Assembly: GCF_000315235.1 (NCBI RefSeq)
Contig: NZ_BALG01000028.1
Coordinates: 1-43,349, forward strand
Length of the DNA: 43,349 nt
Source of the DNA: Paenibacillus popilliae ATCC 14706
GTDB lineage: Bacteria; Bacillota; Bacilli; Paenibacillales; Paenibacillaceae
Direction: 5' to 3'
Shown one piece after another: positions 26,027 through 35,490 of the stretch. The notes below the pieces were generated by a model. The model was given only the letters and a program-made list of their open reading frames with translations, was not told the origin of the DNA and did no database searches. Each line of letters opens with the position of its first letter. Positions within the stretch are counted from its first letter, which is position 1. The translations under genes and the position numbers were made by a program.

Positions 26027-28690
26027 TTACACTTCTCTCAATTCCGCAATGCGCGCCATCACCTTGTCGCGCTTGCCGCTGTAATCCTGCAGCTTCGCGC
26101 GTTCTTCCGCCACGACCTTCTCCGGCGCCTTCGCCATGAAGCCCTCGTTGGACAACTTCTTCTCGACGCGCTCCACTTCTTTGTTCAGATGCTCGACCTC
26201 TTTCTCCAACCGCGCGATCTCTTGCTCGATGTCGATTAGGCCCGCCAGCGGCAGGTATAGTTCGGCTCCCGTCACGACCGCCGTCATCGCCTTGCCCGGG
26301 GCGGACGCATTTATGTCGACGGACAGCTTGGATGTGCCGCAGAAGCGTTCCACGTACTCGAGATTATCGTTAATGTTCCGGTCAACTTCCGCATTTTCCG
26401 GCTTGACGAGCAGCTCGATTTTTTTGCTCATCGGCACGTTCACTTCCGCCCGAATATTCCGCACCGCCCGGATCATCTCCATAAGGAGCGACATCTCGCG
26501 GACGGCATCCGGCGCTTCGAAGGCGGCATCGTATTCCGGCCAGGCCGCCAGCGAAATCGTCTCACCCTCATGCGGCAGATGCTGCCATATCTCCTCGGAG
26601 ATGAACGGCATGAACGGATGAATCATGCGCAGCGTTCGATCGAGAACGTAGGCAAGCACCGATTGCGTCGTCTTCTTGGCCGCCGCATCCCCGTTATACA
26701 GGCTCAGCTTGGCGAATTCGATATACCAGTCGCACAGATCGTCCCAGATGAAGTTATACAGGACGCGGCCGGTTTCCCCGAATTCGTAGGCGTCCATGAG
26801 ACGCGTAATGTCGCGGGCCGTCTCGTTCAGACGGTACAGAATCCAGCGATCCGCGGTGCCGAGCTTGCTGGACAGATCAATGTCTTCATAAATGAAGCCT
26901 TCCAGGTTCATCAAGGCGAAGCGGGACGCGTTCCAGATCTTGTTCGCGAAATTGCGGGCCTGCTCTACCCGTTCCCAACGGAAGCGCAGATCCTGTCCCG
27001 GCGTGCTGCTGGTCGAGATCATGTAGCGCATCGCATCCGCGCCGTATTTCTCGATGACTTCGAGCGGATCGACGCCGTTGCCGAGCGACTTCGACATTTT
27101 GCGCCCGTCGGCATCACGCACCAATCCGTGCATAAGCACATCCTTGAACGGAATCTCACCCGTGAATTCAAGCGCGGTGAAGATCATACGGGCTACCCAG
27201 AAATAAATAATGTCATAGCCCGTCACCAGTACGTTGGTCGGATAGTAACGCTGCAGATCGTCCGTCTGCTCCGGCCAGCCGAGCGTAGAGAACGGCCACA
27301 AGGCGGAACTGAACCACGTGTCCAGCACATCCTCATCCTGTCTCAGCTTCGCACTGCCGCAGGAAGAGCAGGAAGCGGCATCCTCGTGCGCGACCATCAT
27401 ATGTCCGCAGTCCTCGCAGTACCATGCTGGAATGCGGTGTCCCCACCAGAGCTGGCGGGAAATGCACCAGTCGCGCACATTTTCGATCCATTGCAGATAG
27501 GTCTTCTCGAAGCGCTCCGGAACGAAGCAGACACCTTGGCCGTTTTTCTGCGCCTCGATCGCGGCCTCGGCCAGCGGCTTCATCTTGACGAACCATTGCG
27601 TCGATAAATACGGCTCTATGACCGCGCCCGACCTCTCGCTGTGCCCGACCTGATGAACATGCTCCTCGATCTTGATAAGCACGCCTTGCACTTGCAGATC
27701 CTTAACAATCTGCTTGCGGCACTCCGCACGATCCATTCCTTGGTAGGAGCCGGCCGCTTCATTCATCGTTCCGCTCTCATCCATGACATTGATCTGCGGC
27801 AAGTCGTGGCGCAGACCCATCTCGAAGTCGTTCGGGTCATGGGCCGGCGTAATCTTCACGGCTCCGCTGCCGAATTCCTTGTCGACGTAGTCGTCCGCGA
27901 TGATCGGGATCTCCCGGCCGACAATCGGCAACACGAGCAGCTTGCCAATCATATGCTTGTATCGCTCGTCCTTCGGATGAACAGCTACCGCGGTGTCGCC
28001 AAGCATCGTCTCCGGGCGGGTCGTTGCGACCGTGATCGAACCGCTGCCGTCCTTAAGCGGGTACTCCAGATGATAGAGGTGGCCCTGCACTTCCTTATAT
28101 TCGACTTCGATATCGGACAGCGCCGTGCGGGCTGCCGGATCCCAGTTAATGATGTATTTACCGCGATAAATGAGCCCTTTCTCGTACAGCTTAACAAATA
28201 CTTCCCGGACCGCACGGGATAGCCCTTCGTCGAGCGTAAAGCGCTCGCGGGAATAGTCGAGCGAGAAGCCCATCTTCGCCCACTGCTCGCGAATCGTCTC
28301 GGCATATACACCTTTCCACTCCCAGACGCGCTCCAGAAATTTCTCGCGGCCCAGATCGTAGCGGGTGAGCCCTTCTTCCCGTAGCTTATGCTCCACCTTC
28401 GTCTGCGTCGCGATGCCGGCATGGTCCGAACCAGGTAGCCACAAGGCATCATAGCCCTGCATCCGCTTGGAGCGGATAATGATGTCCTGCAGCGTAAAAT
28501 CGAGCGCATGCCCGATATGCAGCATCCCGGTTACGTTCGGCGGCGGGATCACAATCGTGAATGATTCGGCATCCGGCCGGCGGCCGGCTTTGAAATATTT
28601 ACCTTCCTGCCAATAGGCGTACCATTTCTGTTCCGCCGCCTTCGGATCATATGTGGTCGGCATGGACAACTGTTCCTGACTTTCTGACAT
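26027..28690 (-). CDS. valS: Valyl-tRNA synthetase
   Basis: ValRS charges tRNA-Val and edits threonine. The 887-residue class I enzyme has HIGH (58-61), the editing-domain [15 protein letters not shown] (about 223-237), CysXXCys pairs (425/428 and 441/444), KMSKS (531-535) and the C-terminal coiled coil (about 815-880). GGAGG lies eight bases before the ATG at 28690; upstream frame extension is not used. It is preceded by a T-box leader with a valine specifier, so uncharged tRNA-Val should raise its expression. Confidence 0.97.
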   Translation of the reverse strand: MSESQEQLSMPTTYDPKAAEQKWYAYWQEGKYFKAGRRPDAESFTIVIPPPNVTGMLHIGHALDFTLQDIIIRSKRMQGYDALWLPGSDHAGIATQTKVEHKLREEGLTRYDLGREKFLERVWEWKGVYAETIREQWAKMGFSLDYSRERFTLDEGLSRAVREVFVKLYEKGLIYRGKYIINWDPAARTALSDIEVEYKEVQGHLYHLEYPLKDGSGSITVATTRPETMLGDTAVAVHPKDERYKHMIGKLLVLPIVGREIPIIADDYVDKEFGSGAVKITPAHDPNDFEMGLRHDLPQINVMDESGTMNEAAGSYQGMDRAECRKQIVKDLQVQGVLIKIEEHVHQVGHSERSGAVIEPYLSTQWFVKMKPLAEAAIEAQKNGQGVCFVPERFEKTYLQWIENVRDWCISRQLWWGHRIPAWYCEDCGHMMVAHEDAASCSSCGSAKLRQDEDVLDTWFSSALWPFSTLGWPEQTDDLQRYYPTNVLVTGYDIIYFWVARMIFTALEFTGEIPFKDVLMHGLVRDADGRKMSKSLGNGVDPLEVIEKYGADAMRYMISTSSTPGQDLRFRWERVEQARNFANKIWNASRFALMNLEGFIYEDIDLSSKLGTADRWILYRLNETARDITRLMDAYEFGETGRVLYNFIWDDLCDWYIEFAKLSLYNGDAAAKKTTQSVLAYVLDRTLRMIHPFMPFISEEIWQHLPHEGETISLAAWPEYDAAFEAPDAVREMSLLMEMIRAVRNIRAEVNVPMSKKIELLVKPENAEVDRNINDNLEYVERFCGTSKLSVDINASAPGKAMTAVVTGAELYLPLAGLIDIEQEIARLEKEVEHLNKEVERVEKKLSNEGFMAKAPEKVVAEERAKLQDYSGKRDKVMARIAELREV

Positions 28691-28713
28691 AAGCATTCCC
28701 TCCGTAATGACAA

Positions 28714-29056
28714 ATAAAAAAACCTTCCGCCGCAAAGGACGAAAGGTTCGACTTCCGTGGTACCACCTTTAATTCCGCCAAGCGTCTCATGTTCATCGCA
28801 TGAACGCGGCGGCACTCCACTGCATGTAACGGATGCGGCCGTCCCCTTCTAGCACGCAACGGCACATGCCGAGCACCGGACTCATACACTACCGTGACGC
28901 GTTCAAACGGGCTACTCCCAGGCGACTTCAGCGGGACACTCCTGCAGGCGTTACACCTCATCGCTCTGCTCTCTGTAAGGGGCCTTGGCGCTTACTCTTC
29001 CTGTTCGACGTCTTTACTCCGCGGCCTCAGCACAAGCGCTGACAACCACATGTTTA
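28714..29056 (-). promoter_or_regulatory. T-box leader with valine specifier
   Basis: The minus-strand leader has the T-box core around AGGTGGTACCACGG (28768-28755), in which UGGUACC would pair with the tRNA acceptor end; the variable U fits the A discriminator of tRNA-Val. A stem I region spans about 28900-29040, with GAAGUCGCC placing a GUC (Val) specifier at 28926-28924. The terminator (AACCTT...AAGGTT then seven T, 28747-28714) competes with the antiterminator. The downstream gene is valS, which agrees with the specifier. Stem I was judged by eye. Confidence 0.9.
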
Positions 29057-29062
29057 CGATAT

Positions 29063-29091
29063 ATTTTACCTTCACGCTCGACATGAGTCAA
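29063..29091 (-). promoter_or_regulatory. Promoter of the valS T-box transcript
   Basis: Minus strand: TTGACT at 29091-29086, a 17-base spacer and TAAAAT at 29068-29063. It lies just ahead of the T-box stem I. Confidence 0.75.
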
Positions 29092-29174
29092 TAGACGGCA
29101 TGAAATCGTGCTTTGAATTAGTCATATCCCGTTTTTCCACTCTCATAACATGTACTATAGGAGGTGATCCTCAT

Positions 29175-29339
29175 ATGGAACGTTGGTGGTGGCGAATTCG
29201 ACATTTGGTAAAAGGAGTCATTTTCCCGCTCATCTGCCTGCAGTTTGTCCGGACACTTCTTCTGCCAACCGGGCTCGATGTGTTTTTGCTGTTCGCGCTG
29301 TTCCTCGTGTATCTCGGCTTTTTGCTCGATGTATACTGA
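29175..29339 (+). CDS. Small membrane protein, 54 residues
   Basis: A near-perfect AGGAGGTGATCCTC ribosome site precedes the ATG at 29175. The protein starts MERWWWRIRHLVKG, basic and Trp-rich, followed by two hydrophobic stretches (about 14-30 and 34-53), so it probably spans the membrane once or twice as a hairpin. I do not recognise a family. It diverges from the valS leader and converges on spoVID. A loose sigma-E-like pair (ATAT and CATAACAT, about 29125-29153) lies upstream, so sporulation expression is possible but unproven. Confidence 0.7.
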   Translation: MERWWWRIRHLVKGVIFPLICLQFVRTLLLPTGLDVFLLFALFLVYLGFLLDVY

Positions 29340-29379
29340 GTTCGCGGCAAGCATTCCCAGCATGCGCATACCACATACA

Positions 29380-29411
29380 AGACCCGTCCGTGAGCTTCGC
29401 CGGACGGGTCT
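29380..29411. terminator. Hairpin terminator between the small membrane gene and spoVID
   Basis: AGACCCGTCCG (29380-29390) and CGGACGGGTCT (29401-29411) form a perfect 11-bp stem with a ten-base loop between two convergent genes. Neither side has a clean T-run, but position and strength suggest a shared terminator. Confidence 0.65.
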
Positions 29412-29424
29412 ATTGTGTTCCGGT

Positions 29425-31050
29425 TCAGGAGATCACCGGAATATACAGCACCTGGCCTTCCGTCACATTCTGGTCGGACAGGCGGTTATACAATACGATT
29501 TCATTCGTATTCATCTGATAGCGATCCGCGATCGTATCCAGCGTCTCTTCACGCTGCACAATGCATATGCGGACTTTTTTGAAGCCTTGCTCTTCATCCA
29601 CCCGTTGTAGGAACAGGGACTGCCACTTCACATCGCCACCGGCCATCACTTTGGCCGCTTCCAACATCGCTTCTTCCTCAGCCTGCTTCGTCTCGGCTTT
29701 CCGCTGCTCCCGCTCCTTCGTCTGCCGGCTTGACTGCAGCAGTGAACTGAAACCGACTCCGCTCGCGGCCGGTGCGTCTGCCGGCTTGGAGCTATTGATC
29801 GCGATCTTCATCTCCGGCTTCGTATCCTCCGTGCTTGCAGCGGCCGCGGCGGCATCCTCAGTCGGCTCGGCCTCCGCTTCTTCGCGCAGGTTCGCTTCCG
29901 CCGCCGTCTGCTCATCGCCTCCGTCCGCCTCCGCGACGGAGGCTTCGGAGACAGGGGCTTCGGCGGTGGAGGCTTCGACAGCGGAGGCCACCGATGCAGA
30001 AGCTTCGGTCGGCTTCTCTTCCGCCAAGGACTCCGCCTGCGCCTCGGATGCAGGCTCCGGCGGGGAAGCAAGCTCCGGCTCTGGAGCTGGCACTGAGGCC
30101 GCCAAGCTCTGCGACTGCGGCAGATACCACTTCGCAGGCTCTTCACCGGTACGGCCAGCAGACGCTTCAGCCGACTTCTCCTTCGCTTCCGGCTTAGCAG
30201 CCCCCTCCTCGTCGAGCGCACGGTGCCTCGGATCGCCCTGCTCGCCGCTGTCTACACCGGATGCCTCCGCTTCGGCTACGGCCTTCGGCGCCGCAGGCGG
30301 CAAATCCGATACGCTTGGAAACGTCCATGGCGCGTGATCCCAAGTGAGCTCAGTCCGGCCGGGATCTTGCTCCGGTTCGGTCTCTTCCGCTTCCGCCGCC
30401 GCGGCCTTCGATTCTTCTATCTGATCAATATATTCGGAATATGTCTTCTTGCGAGTAGGCTCAGCAGCCGGTTCGGGGACAGCTTGCCATTCTTCTTCGC
30501 GCTGCTCGGCGCCGTCGGCCAAGGAACGGATGCGAGCCACGGCATCGAGCGCCTCCAGGCTCGGGGGGCGTACCGCTTCTTCTCCGTAATCCCGAAGCCA
30601 CTCGGGTTCATCCGCTCCCCGTTCCTCCTCCGCCTGATGGACGACAGTGAATTGCTCCGGCTCCCAACTGGACGGTTCCACCACCTCCATCGCGATGCCC
30701 TTGAGCGACAAGATGCCCGTAATATTAAGAGATCGGGCAGACAACAGATCGACATCGAAATGCTCTATGTCGACGGAAATATCCTCCAAGCTCCGAATCC
30801 GGTTGAGCGGCAGCGTAATCTCCACTGGAATCCAATGCTCCAGCGACTGGCTGACCCGACCTTCATCGTCTCCCTGATAGGCGCCTGCCAGCAGCAGGCT
30901 GCCCCGTACCGTCACTTGGTCTCCGGCCGGGATCACCTGAATGTGGGGCGTCAGTTCAACCTCTTCCAATTGGACAATACCGACACATTCGTCGGATAAA
31001 TGAACCCGTTCATAAATATCAAATCTTAAGCCATATGCTTCCTCATACAC
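29425..31050 (-). CDS. spoVID: SpoVID-like spore coat morphogenetic protein
   Basis: SpoVID encases the forespore and recruits SafA. The N-terminal domain (about 1-150, with IYERVHLSDECVGIVQLEEV and VTVRGSLLLAGAYQ) matches the SpoVID start domain, and the C-terminus is a LysM domain (about the last 48 residues, VQREETLDTIADRYQMNTNE). The middle (about 200-430) is low complexity, rich in Ala, Glu, Ser and Pro. I choose GTG at 31050 because GGGAGGAGGAG lies six bases upstream, giving 541 residues and placing the known domain at the start; the ATG at 31143 has no good ribosome site. The gene lies between valS and hemL as in B. subtilis, but ysxE is absent. Confidence 0.85.
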   Translation of the reverse strand: MYEEAYGLRFDIYERVHLSDECVGIVQLEEVELTPHIQVIPAGDQVTVRGSLLLAGAYQGDDEGRVSQSLEHWIPVEITLPLNRIRSLEDISVDIEHFDVDLLSARSLNITGILSLKGIAMEVVEPSSWEPEQFTVVHQAEEERGADEPEWLRDYGEEAVRPPSLEALDAVARIRSLADGAEQREEEWQAVPEPAAEPTRKKTYSEYIDQIEESKAAAAEAEETEPEQDPGRTELTWDHAPWTFPSVSDLPPAAPKAVAEAEASGVDSGEQGDPRHRALDEEGAAKPEAKEKSAEASAGRTGEEPAKWYLPQSQSLAASVPAPEPELASPPEPASEAQAESLAEEKPTEASASVASAVEASTAEAPVSEASVAEADGGDEQTAAEANLREEAEAEPTEDAAAAAASTEDTKPEMKIAINSSKPADAPAASGVGFSSLLQSSRQTKEREQRKAETKQAEEEAMLEAAKVMAGGDVKWQSLFLQRVDEEQGFKKVRICIVQREETLDTIADRYQMNTNEIVLYNRLSDQNVTEGQVLYIPVIS

Positions 31051-31193
31051 GGACTGCTCCTCCTCCCGCAGTACTTCTGATCTCCGCCGTGATCGCGAAT
31101 CTTCCCCTAACTCGGATGCATGTCTTTTTGGCCGGCGCGACATCAGACTCGGTTCACTATTTCATGTATATGGACGGAAAAGGAGGAGCATGC

Positions 31194-32081
31194 CTATATT
31201 TTTTGGAGCAGACGCGCCATATCTTCGGGCCACGGCGCCTCAATCTCCAGCATTTCGCCCGATAGCGGATGGCGGAAGGCCAGCACTTCTCCATGGAGCG
31301 CCTGCCGCCCGAACAGCCGGCCATCCCCGCCGTACAGCGTGTCTCCGGCCAGCGGGTGGCCGATATGGCTCATGTGAACGCGAATCTGGTGCGTCCTCCC
31401 GGTCTCCAGTTGGAGCTTCACCAGCGACAGCTCCCGCCCGGCCTGCTCGACGGCGTAATGGGTTACGGCAGGAGAGCCGGTCGGACTCACCCGGCGGCGC
31501 GACGAATGATGCCGATCCTTGCCGATCGGTGCATGAATCGTCCCCTCGCGCGCGTGCGGGCAGCCGTGGACGATTGCCGCATAGCTGCGACGAATCACCT
31601 TGCTTCGCATATCAGCATCCAATACCGCGTGGGGCAGCGCATGCTTCGCAATCAGCACCGGGCCTGTCGTATCCGTATCCAGACGGTGAATATGACGGAC
31701 GCGCAGCGATTGGCCCGTCCATTCGTAATGGCATGCGACGGCATGCGCCAGACCGGCCCGTCTTTTCTCCTGCTCTGCCGTCGTCGCATGCACCGCCATC
31801 CCAGCAGGCTTGTAAGCGACCAGCACCGCATCGTCTTCATATAGAATCTCGGCGGGTTCATCCGCCGGCTTCGTCGTTGTCGCTTCCTCCGGGAACAGAT
31901 GCATCCGTAGCCGATCTCCAGCTGTCTGGATTTTGTCCTCCGCCAGCATCTGGCGCAGCATGTTCGACGGCATGCGAAGCGTCTCCAGCAGCCATGCGCG
32001 CAGCGCGTCCTCCGATGCCAGAATGCGGCGTTCCGGCATGAATTCCGCCCACTCGCCCCGCCGCTTCCATCCGATTGCCAT
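31194..32081 (-). CDS. RluA-family pseudouridine synthase
   Basis: This family turns uridine into pseudouridine in rRNA or tRNA. The 295-residue protein has the catalytic motif HRLDTDTTG with Asp135, YKPAGMAVH upstream of it, and the LETGRTHQIRVHM and LAGDTLYGG motifs. An S4-like N-terminal segment is not obvious. The target site cannot be told from sequence. The ATG at 32081 lies nine bases after GGAGG. It sits between hemL and spoVID, where B. subtilis has none. Confidence 0.9.
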   Translation of the reverse strand: MAIGWKRRGEWAEFMPERRILASEDALRAWLLETLRMPSNMLRQMLAEDKIQTAGDRLRMHLFPEEATTTKPADEPAEILYEDDAVLVAYKPAGMAVHATTAEQEKRRAGLAHAVACHYEWTGQSLRVRHIHRLDTDTTGPVLIAKHALPHAVLDADMRSKVIRRSYAAIVHGCPHAREGTIHAPIGKDRHHSSRRRVSPTGSPAVTHYAVEQAGRELSLVKLQLETGRTHQIRVHMSHIGHPLAGDTLYGGDGRLFGRQALHGEVLAFRHPLSGEMLEIEAPWPEDMARLLQKI

Positions 32082-32183
32082 CTTCAACGGCCTCCTTTTT
32101 TATGCGGATCAACTTGGGCTTCCCGCGCTGCTTGCCGTTGCACGATACTGGCCCGCCACGGGAGTCGTTGCTCAACCGGTTCA

Positions 32184-32219
32184 CAAAAAACCGGCCACTG
32201 TGTCAACTTCGACTGACAC
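32184..32219 (-). terminator. Possible terminator after hemL
   Basis: Minus strand: GTGTCA (32219-32214) pairs with TGACAC (32205-32200), and after a short gap six T follow (32190-32185). The stem is short and the T-run is displaced by nine bases, so this is a weak call. Confidence 0.4.
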
Positions 32220-32236
32220 CAGAGCCGGATATGCTC

Positions 32237-33538
32237 TTACAAACGCTTCAACGCTTCATGGTGCGCTTCGAGCGTCGCATCCAGATCTTGATCGGTGTGC
32301 GCCGTCGATATGAACATCCCTTCGAACTGGGATGGCGCGATGTTGACACCCCGATGAAGCATTTCGGCAAAATAGCTGCGGAAGTGATCCATGTCGGACG
32401 TGCACGCAGAATCGAAATTGGTGACCGGCTGCTCCGTGAAGAACGGGCAGATCATCGAGCCGACCCGGTTGATCGTGCAGGCAACGCCGGTATCCCGCGC
32501 ATTGCGCAGGAAGCCTTCCTCGAGCTTGGCCGCCTTGCGCTCCAGTTCCTCGTACACGTCCGGCGTAAGCAGCGATAGCGTCGTATAGCCGGCCGCCATG
32601 GCCAGCGGGTTGCCGCTCAGCGTGCCGGCCTGATAAATCGGTCCGCTTGGCGCGACCTGCTCCATATATTCCCGCTTGCCACCGTAAGCGCCGACCGGCA
32701 CCCCTCCGCCGATGACCTTGCCGAAGCAGGTCAGATCCGGCGTGATCCCGAAGCGTCCTTGCGCACAATGGTAGCCGACGCGGAAGCCGGTCATCACTTC
32801 ATCGAAGATAAGCAGGCTTCCGTATTGCTCCGTCAATGCCCGAAGTCCTTCCAGGAAGCCCGGCTGCGGCAGCACGACGCCCATATTGCCTGCGACCGGC
32901 TCGACAATGACGCATGCCAACTCCTCGCCGAAGCGTTCGAAAGCGAGCTTGACGCCTTCCAGGTCGTTGTAAGGCACCGTAATCGTATGGCTGGCCACCC
33001 CTTCCGGCACGCCCGGACTGTCGGGGAGGCCCAACGTTGCCACGCCGGAGCCCGCCTTAATGAGCAAGCTGTCCGCATGTCCGTGATAGGAGCCTTCAAA
33101 CTTTAAAATTTTGCTTCGCTTCGTAATGCCGCGGGCGAGACGAAGCGCGCTCATCGTCGCTTCCGTGCCGGAATTGACCATGCGCACAATATCGACGGAA
33201 GGGACCCGTTCCACCACCCTCTTGGCCATCATCGTCTCCAGCTCGGTCGGAGCGCCGAAGCTCGTACCCTTGGCCGCCGTCTCCTGAATCGACTGCACGA
33301 CCCGCGGATGGGCATGCCCGACGATAAGCGGTCCCCAGGAGCAGACATAATCGATAAATTCGTTGCCGTCGATATCATAGATGCGGGAGCCGCTGCCGCG
33401 CTCCACGTAGACCGGAGTTAGGCCGACCGATTTGAAGGCCCGGACCGGACTGTTCACGCCGCCAGGCATGTACTGCTTGGCTTCCTCAAATGCGGCTCGG
33501 GAACGGGCATCGCGGCGCGCAGATAATTTTTCTGTCAT
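32237..33538 (-). CDS. hemL: Glutamate-1-semialdehyde 2,1-aminomutase
   Basis: HemL makes 5-aminolevulinate, the last step of the C5 haem route that starts with HemA. The 433-residue class III aminotransferase-fold protein has [16 protein letters not shown] (about 121-136), [10 protein letters not shown] and the PLP lysine Lys274 in [23 protein letters not shown] precedes the ATG at 33538. It is parted from the other hem genes by a Crp/Fnr-type gene on the other strand, so it must have its own promoter in the 81-base divergent gap. Confidence 0.96.
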   Translation of the reverse strand: MTEKLSARRDARSRAAFEEAKQYMPGGVNSPVRAFKSVGLTPVYVERGSGSRIYDIDGNEFIDYVCSWGPLIVGHAHPRVVQSIQETAAKGTSFGAPTELETMMAKRVVERVPSVDIVRMVNSGTEATMSALRLARGITKRSKILKFEGSYHGHADSLLIKAGSGVATLGLPDSPGVPEGVASHTITVPYNDLEGVKLAFERFGEELACVIVEPVAGNMGVVLPQPGFLEGLRALTEQYGSLLIFDEVMTGFRVGYHCAQGRFGITPDLTCFGKVIGGGVPVGAYGGKREYMEQVAPSGPIYQAGTLSGNPLAMAAGYTTLSLLTPDVYEELERKAAKLEEGFLRNARDTGVACTINRVGSMICPFFTEQPVTNFDSACTSDMDHFRSYFAEMLHRGVNIAPSQFEGMFISTAHTDQDLDATLEAHHEALKRL

Positions 33539-33619
33539 AGGAATCGCTCCTTCTATATTTATTCCTCAAATGTATGATACACTATGATAAAATGCTTACG
33601 GACAAAAGAGGGAGTAGAC

Positions 33620-34297
33620 ATGATAGAGTTACTGAAAAGGGTTCCATTATTCACTGATCTCAGCGATGAACAACTCGATATCGTCGCTTCCATCACCTCT
33701 CGCCGCGAATATCACCCGCATACGACGCTCTTCCAGCAAGGCGAGCCGGGCAATACATTCTGTATCGTCATGCGGGGGACGGTCAAAATTTATACTTCCA
33801 GCCAGCAAGGCCGGCAGAAGACGCTCGCTGTCTTCCAGGCGGGAGACAGCTTCGGCGAGCTGGCTCTCATCGACGGCAAGCCGCGCTCCGCGACGGCCGA
33901 GACGCTGGAAGAGACCGTACTGCTTACCGTCAACTCCGAGAGCTTCCATCTGATGATGCGTGCGCACTACGACATCGCCAAGCAAATTATGATCCAGCTC
34001 TGCATCCGTCTGCGCTCGACTAACGGCCATGTATCGGATCTGACCTTCCTTGACGCGCCGAGCCGGGTCGTCAAGAACATTGTCCGCATCGCCCAACATG
34101 AAGGGAAGCGACAGGGCGACAAGATCCACATCCCCCACGCGTTCGATCCGGAAGCGATGGCTGGACTGGCCGGCGTGCATCATACCGTGCTCGAACAGGT
34201 GATCCGCGATTTGGAACAGCAGCGTATCTTGTCGCTGGGCCATTCGCAATACACGATTGACGTGTCCAAGCTGTTCCAGAGCCCCTATATGAACTGA
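33620..34297 (+). CDS. Crp/Fnr-family transcription regulator
   Basis: The 225-residue protein has an N-terminal cyclic-nucleotide-binding-type barrel (about 8-120, with FGELALIDGKPRSATAE) and a C-terminal winged helix (about 145-215, with AGLAGVHHTVLEQVIRDLEQ). There is no N-terminal cysteine cluster, so an oxygen-sensing iron-sulphur Fnr is unlikely; the ligand is unknown. GAGGGAG lies five bases before the ATG at 33620, twelve codons inside the longest frame. It is divergent from hemL and convergent with hemB, splitting the hem cluster, so control of haem genes is a reasonable guess but not shown. Confidence 0.85.
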   Translation: MIELLKRVPLFTDLSDEQLDIVASITSRREYHPHTTLFQQGEPGNTFCIVMRGTVKIYTSSQQGRQKTLAVFQAGDSFGELALIDGKPRSATAETLEETVLLTVNSESFHLMMRAHYDIAKQIMIQLCIRLRSTNGHVSDLTFLDAPSRVVKNIVRIAQHEGKRQGDKIHIPHAFDPEAMAGLAGVHHTVLEQVIRDLEQQRILSLGHSQYTIDVSKLFQSPYMN

Positions 34298-34318
34298 TGC
34301 CCTATCCGATTCATACCC

Positions 34319-34348
34319 CCGGATGGGCCACCAAGGCGGACCATCCGG
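34319..34348. terminator. Hairpin between the Crp/Fnr gene and hemB
   Basis: CCGGATGG (34319-34326) pairs perfectly with CCATCCGG (34341-34348) between two convergent stops. Neither flank is T-rich, so it may act as a weak shared terminator. Confidence 0.5.
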
Positions 34349-34379
34349 AAGCGATTTCATGCCGGGAGACCCCGTTGTC

Positions 34380-35384
34380 TTACTTCGCTTCCTTCAGCCA
34401 GCGGGCCGCGTCCTTCGCATGGTAAGTAATGATCGTATCCGCTCCCGCTCTTTTCAAGCCGACCAGCAGTTCCAGCGTCACTGCCTTCTCATCGATCCAG
34501 CCCAGGCGAGCAGCCGCCTTGATCATGGAATATTCGCCGCTGACGTTATAAGCGACGACCGGAAGATCGAATTCTTCCTTCAGCGTATGAATTATATCCA
34601 TATAGGCCATCGCCGGCTTTACCATGATCATGTCCGCCCCTTCAGCGACGTCGGCTTCCGCTTCGCGCAGCGCTTCACGCGCATTGGCGGGATCCATCTG
34701 ATACGTCTTGCGGTCGCCGAACTGCGGAGCGGAATGAACCGCATCCCGGAACGGGCCATAGAAGGCGGAGGCGTATTTGACCGAATAGGACATAATCGGA
34801 ACCGATTCGAAGCCCGCCTCGTTCAGGCCGGCCCGAATAGCGTGCACGAAGCCGTCCATCATATTGGAGGGCGCGATAATGTCAGCGCCCGCCGCGGCTT
34901 GAGATACCGCCGTGTGCACCAGATAAGCGAGCGAGTCGTCATTGTCAACGACTCCGGTCTTCACGCCGTTAGCTTCATGCACATGAATCATGCCACAATG
35001 TCCATGGTCCGTATATTGGCACAGGCATGTATCCGCGATTACGAGCAGTTCCGGATGGCGGGCCTTGATCTGGCGCGTCGCCCGCTGCACGATTCCATCC
35101 TCTTCGAACGCGGAGCTGCCTATCGCATCCTTCTTTTCCGGCACGCCGAAGAGCACGATCGCCGGTATGCCGAGCGCCGCGATCTCATCGATTTCAGCGT
35201 CGAGCAGATCGAGCGAGAGATGGGATACGCCCGGCATCGATGCAATCTCTTCCTTGATTCCAGTACCGCAGGTTACAAATACAGGCATGATGAGATCATG
35301 CGGAGTCATCACCGTCTCTCTCACCATATTGCGAATGGCCGCCGTCCCGCGCAGGCGGCGGAGCCGTGTTGTCGGAAATACCAT
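34380..35384 (-). CDS. hemB: Porphobilinogen synthase (delta-aminolevulinate dehydratase)
   Basis: HemB joins two aminolevulinates into porphobilinogen. The 334-residue protein has the zinc-type cysteines Cys120, Cys122 and Cys130 ([13 protein letters not shown]) and catalytic lysines Lys203 (SYSVKYAS) and Lys256 (MVKPAMAY). GGAGG lies eight bases before the ATG at 35384; the ATG two codons upstream is too close. It follows hemD, from which it is parted by about 106 bases holding an inverted-repeat element. Confidence 0.96.
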   Translation of the reverse strand: MVFPTTRLRRLRGTAAIRNMVRETVMTPHDLIMPVFVTCGTGIKEEIASMPGVSHLSLDLLDAEIDEIAALGIPAIVLFGVPEKKDAIGSSAFEEDGIVQRATRQIKARHPELLVIADTCLCQYTDHGHCGMIHVHEANGVKTGVVDNDDSLAYLVHTAVSQAAAGADIIAPSNMMDGFVHAIRAGLNEAGFESVPIMSYSVKYASAFYGPFRDAVHSAPQFGDRKTYQMDPANAREALREAEADVAEGADMIMVKPAMAYMDIIHTLKEEFDLPVVAYNVSGEYSMIKAAARLGWIDEKAVTLELLVGLKRAGADTIITYHAKDAARWLKEAK

Positions 35385-35410
35385 ACTCATTGCCTCCTTG
35401 CATAAGTTTA

Positions 35411-35482
35411 GAGGTTGTTCAAAAAAGGCTGGCCTCCGAGTTCAAGCAACATTCCCAGCGTTGCAAACCGGACTTTTTGAAC
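35411..35482. repeat. MITE-like or REP-like inverted repeat between hemD and hemB
   Basis: The segment opens with GAGGTTGTTCAAAAAAGG and closes with CTTTTTGAAC, giving imperfect terminal inverted repeats (GTTCAAAAA outer arms with further G/C matches inside). A smaller GCAAC/GTTGC stem lies within. The arms resemble ends of small interspersed elements in Bacillota. Only one copy is in this window, so repetition is not shown. Confidence 0.5.
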
Positions 35483-35490
35483 GTCCCTTA

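Noticed and set aside
26570-27607. 345-codon plus-strand frame opposite valS
   Set aside because: Antisense shadow; the valS frame has HIGH, KMSKS and zinc-pair motifs throughout.
34323-35405. 360-codon open frame on the plus strand opposite hemB
   Set aside because: It mirrors a well-supported hemB with all catalytic residues; the antisense frame has no ribosome site and a composition typical of a shadow frame.
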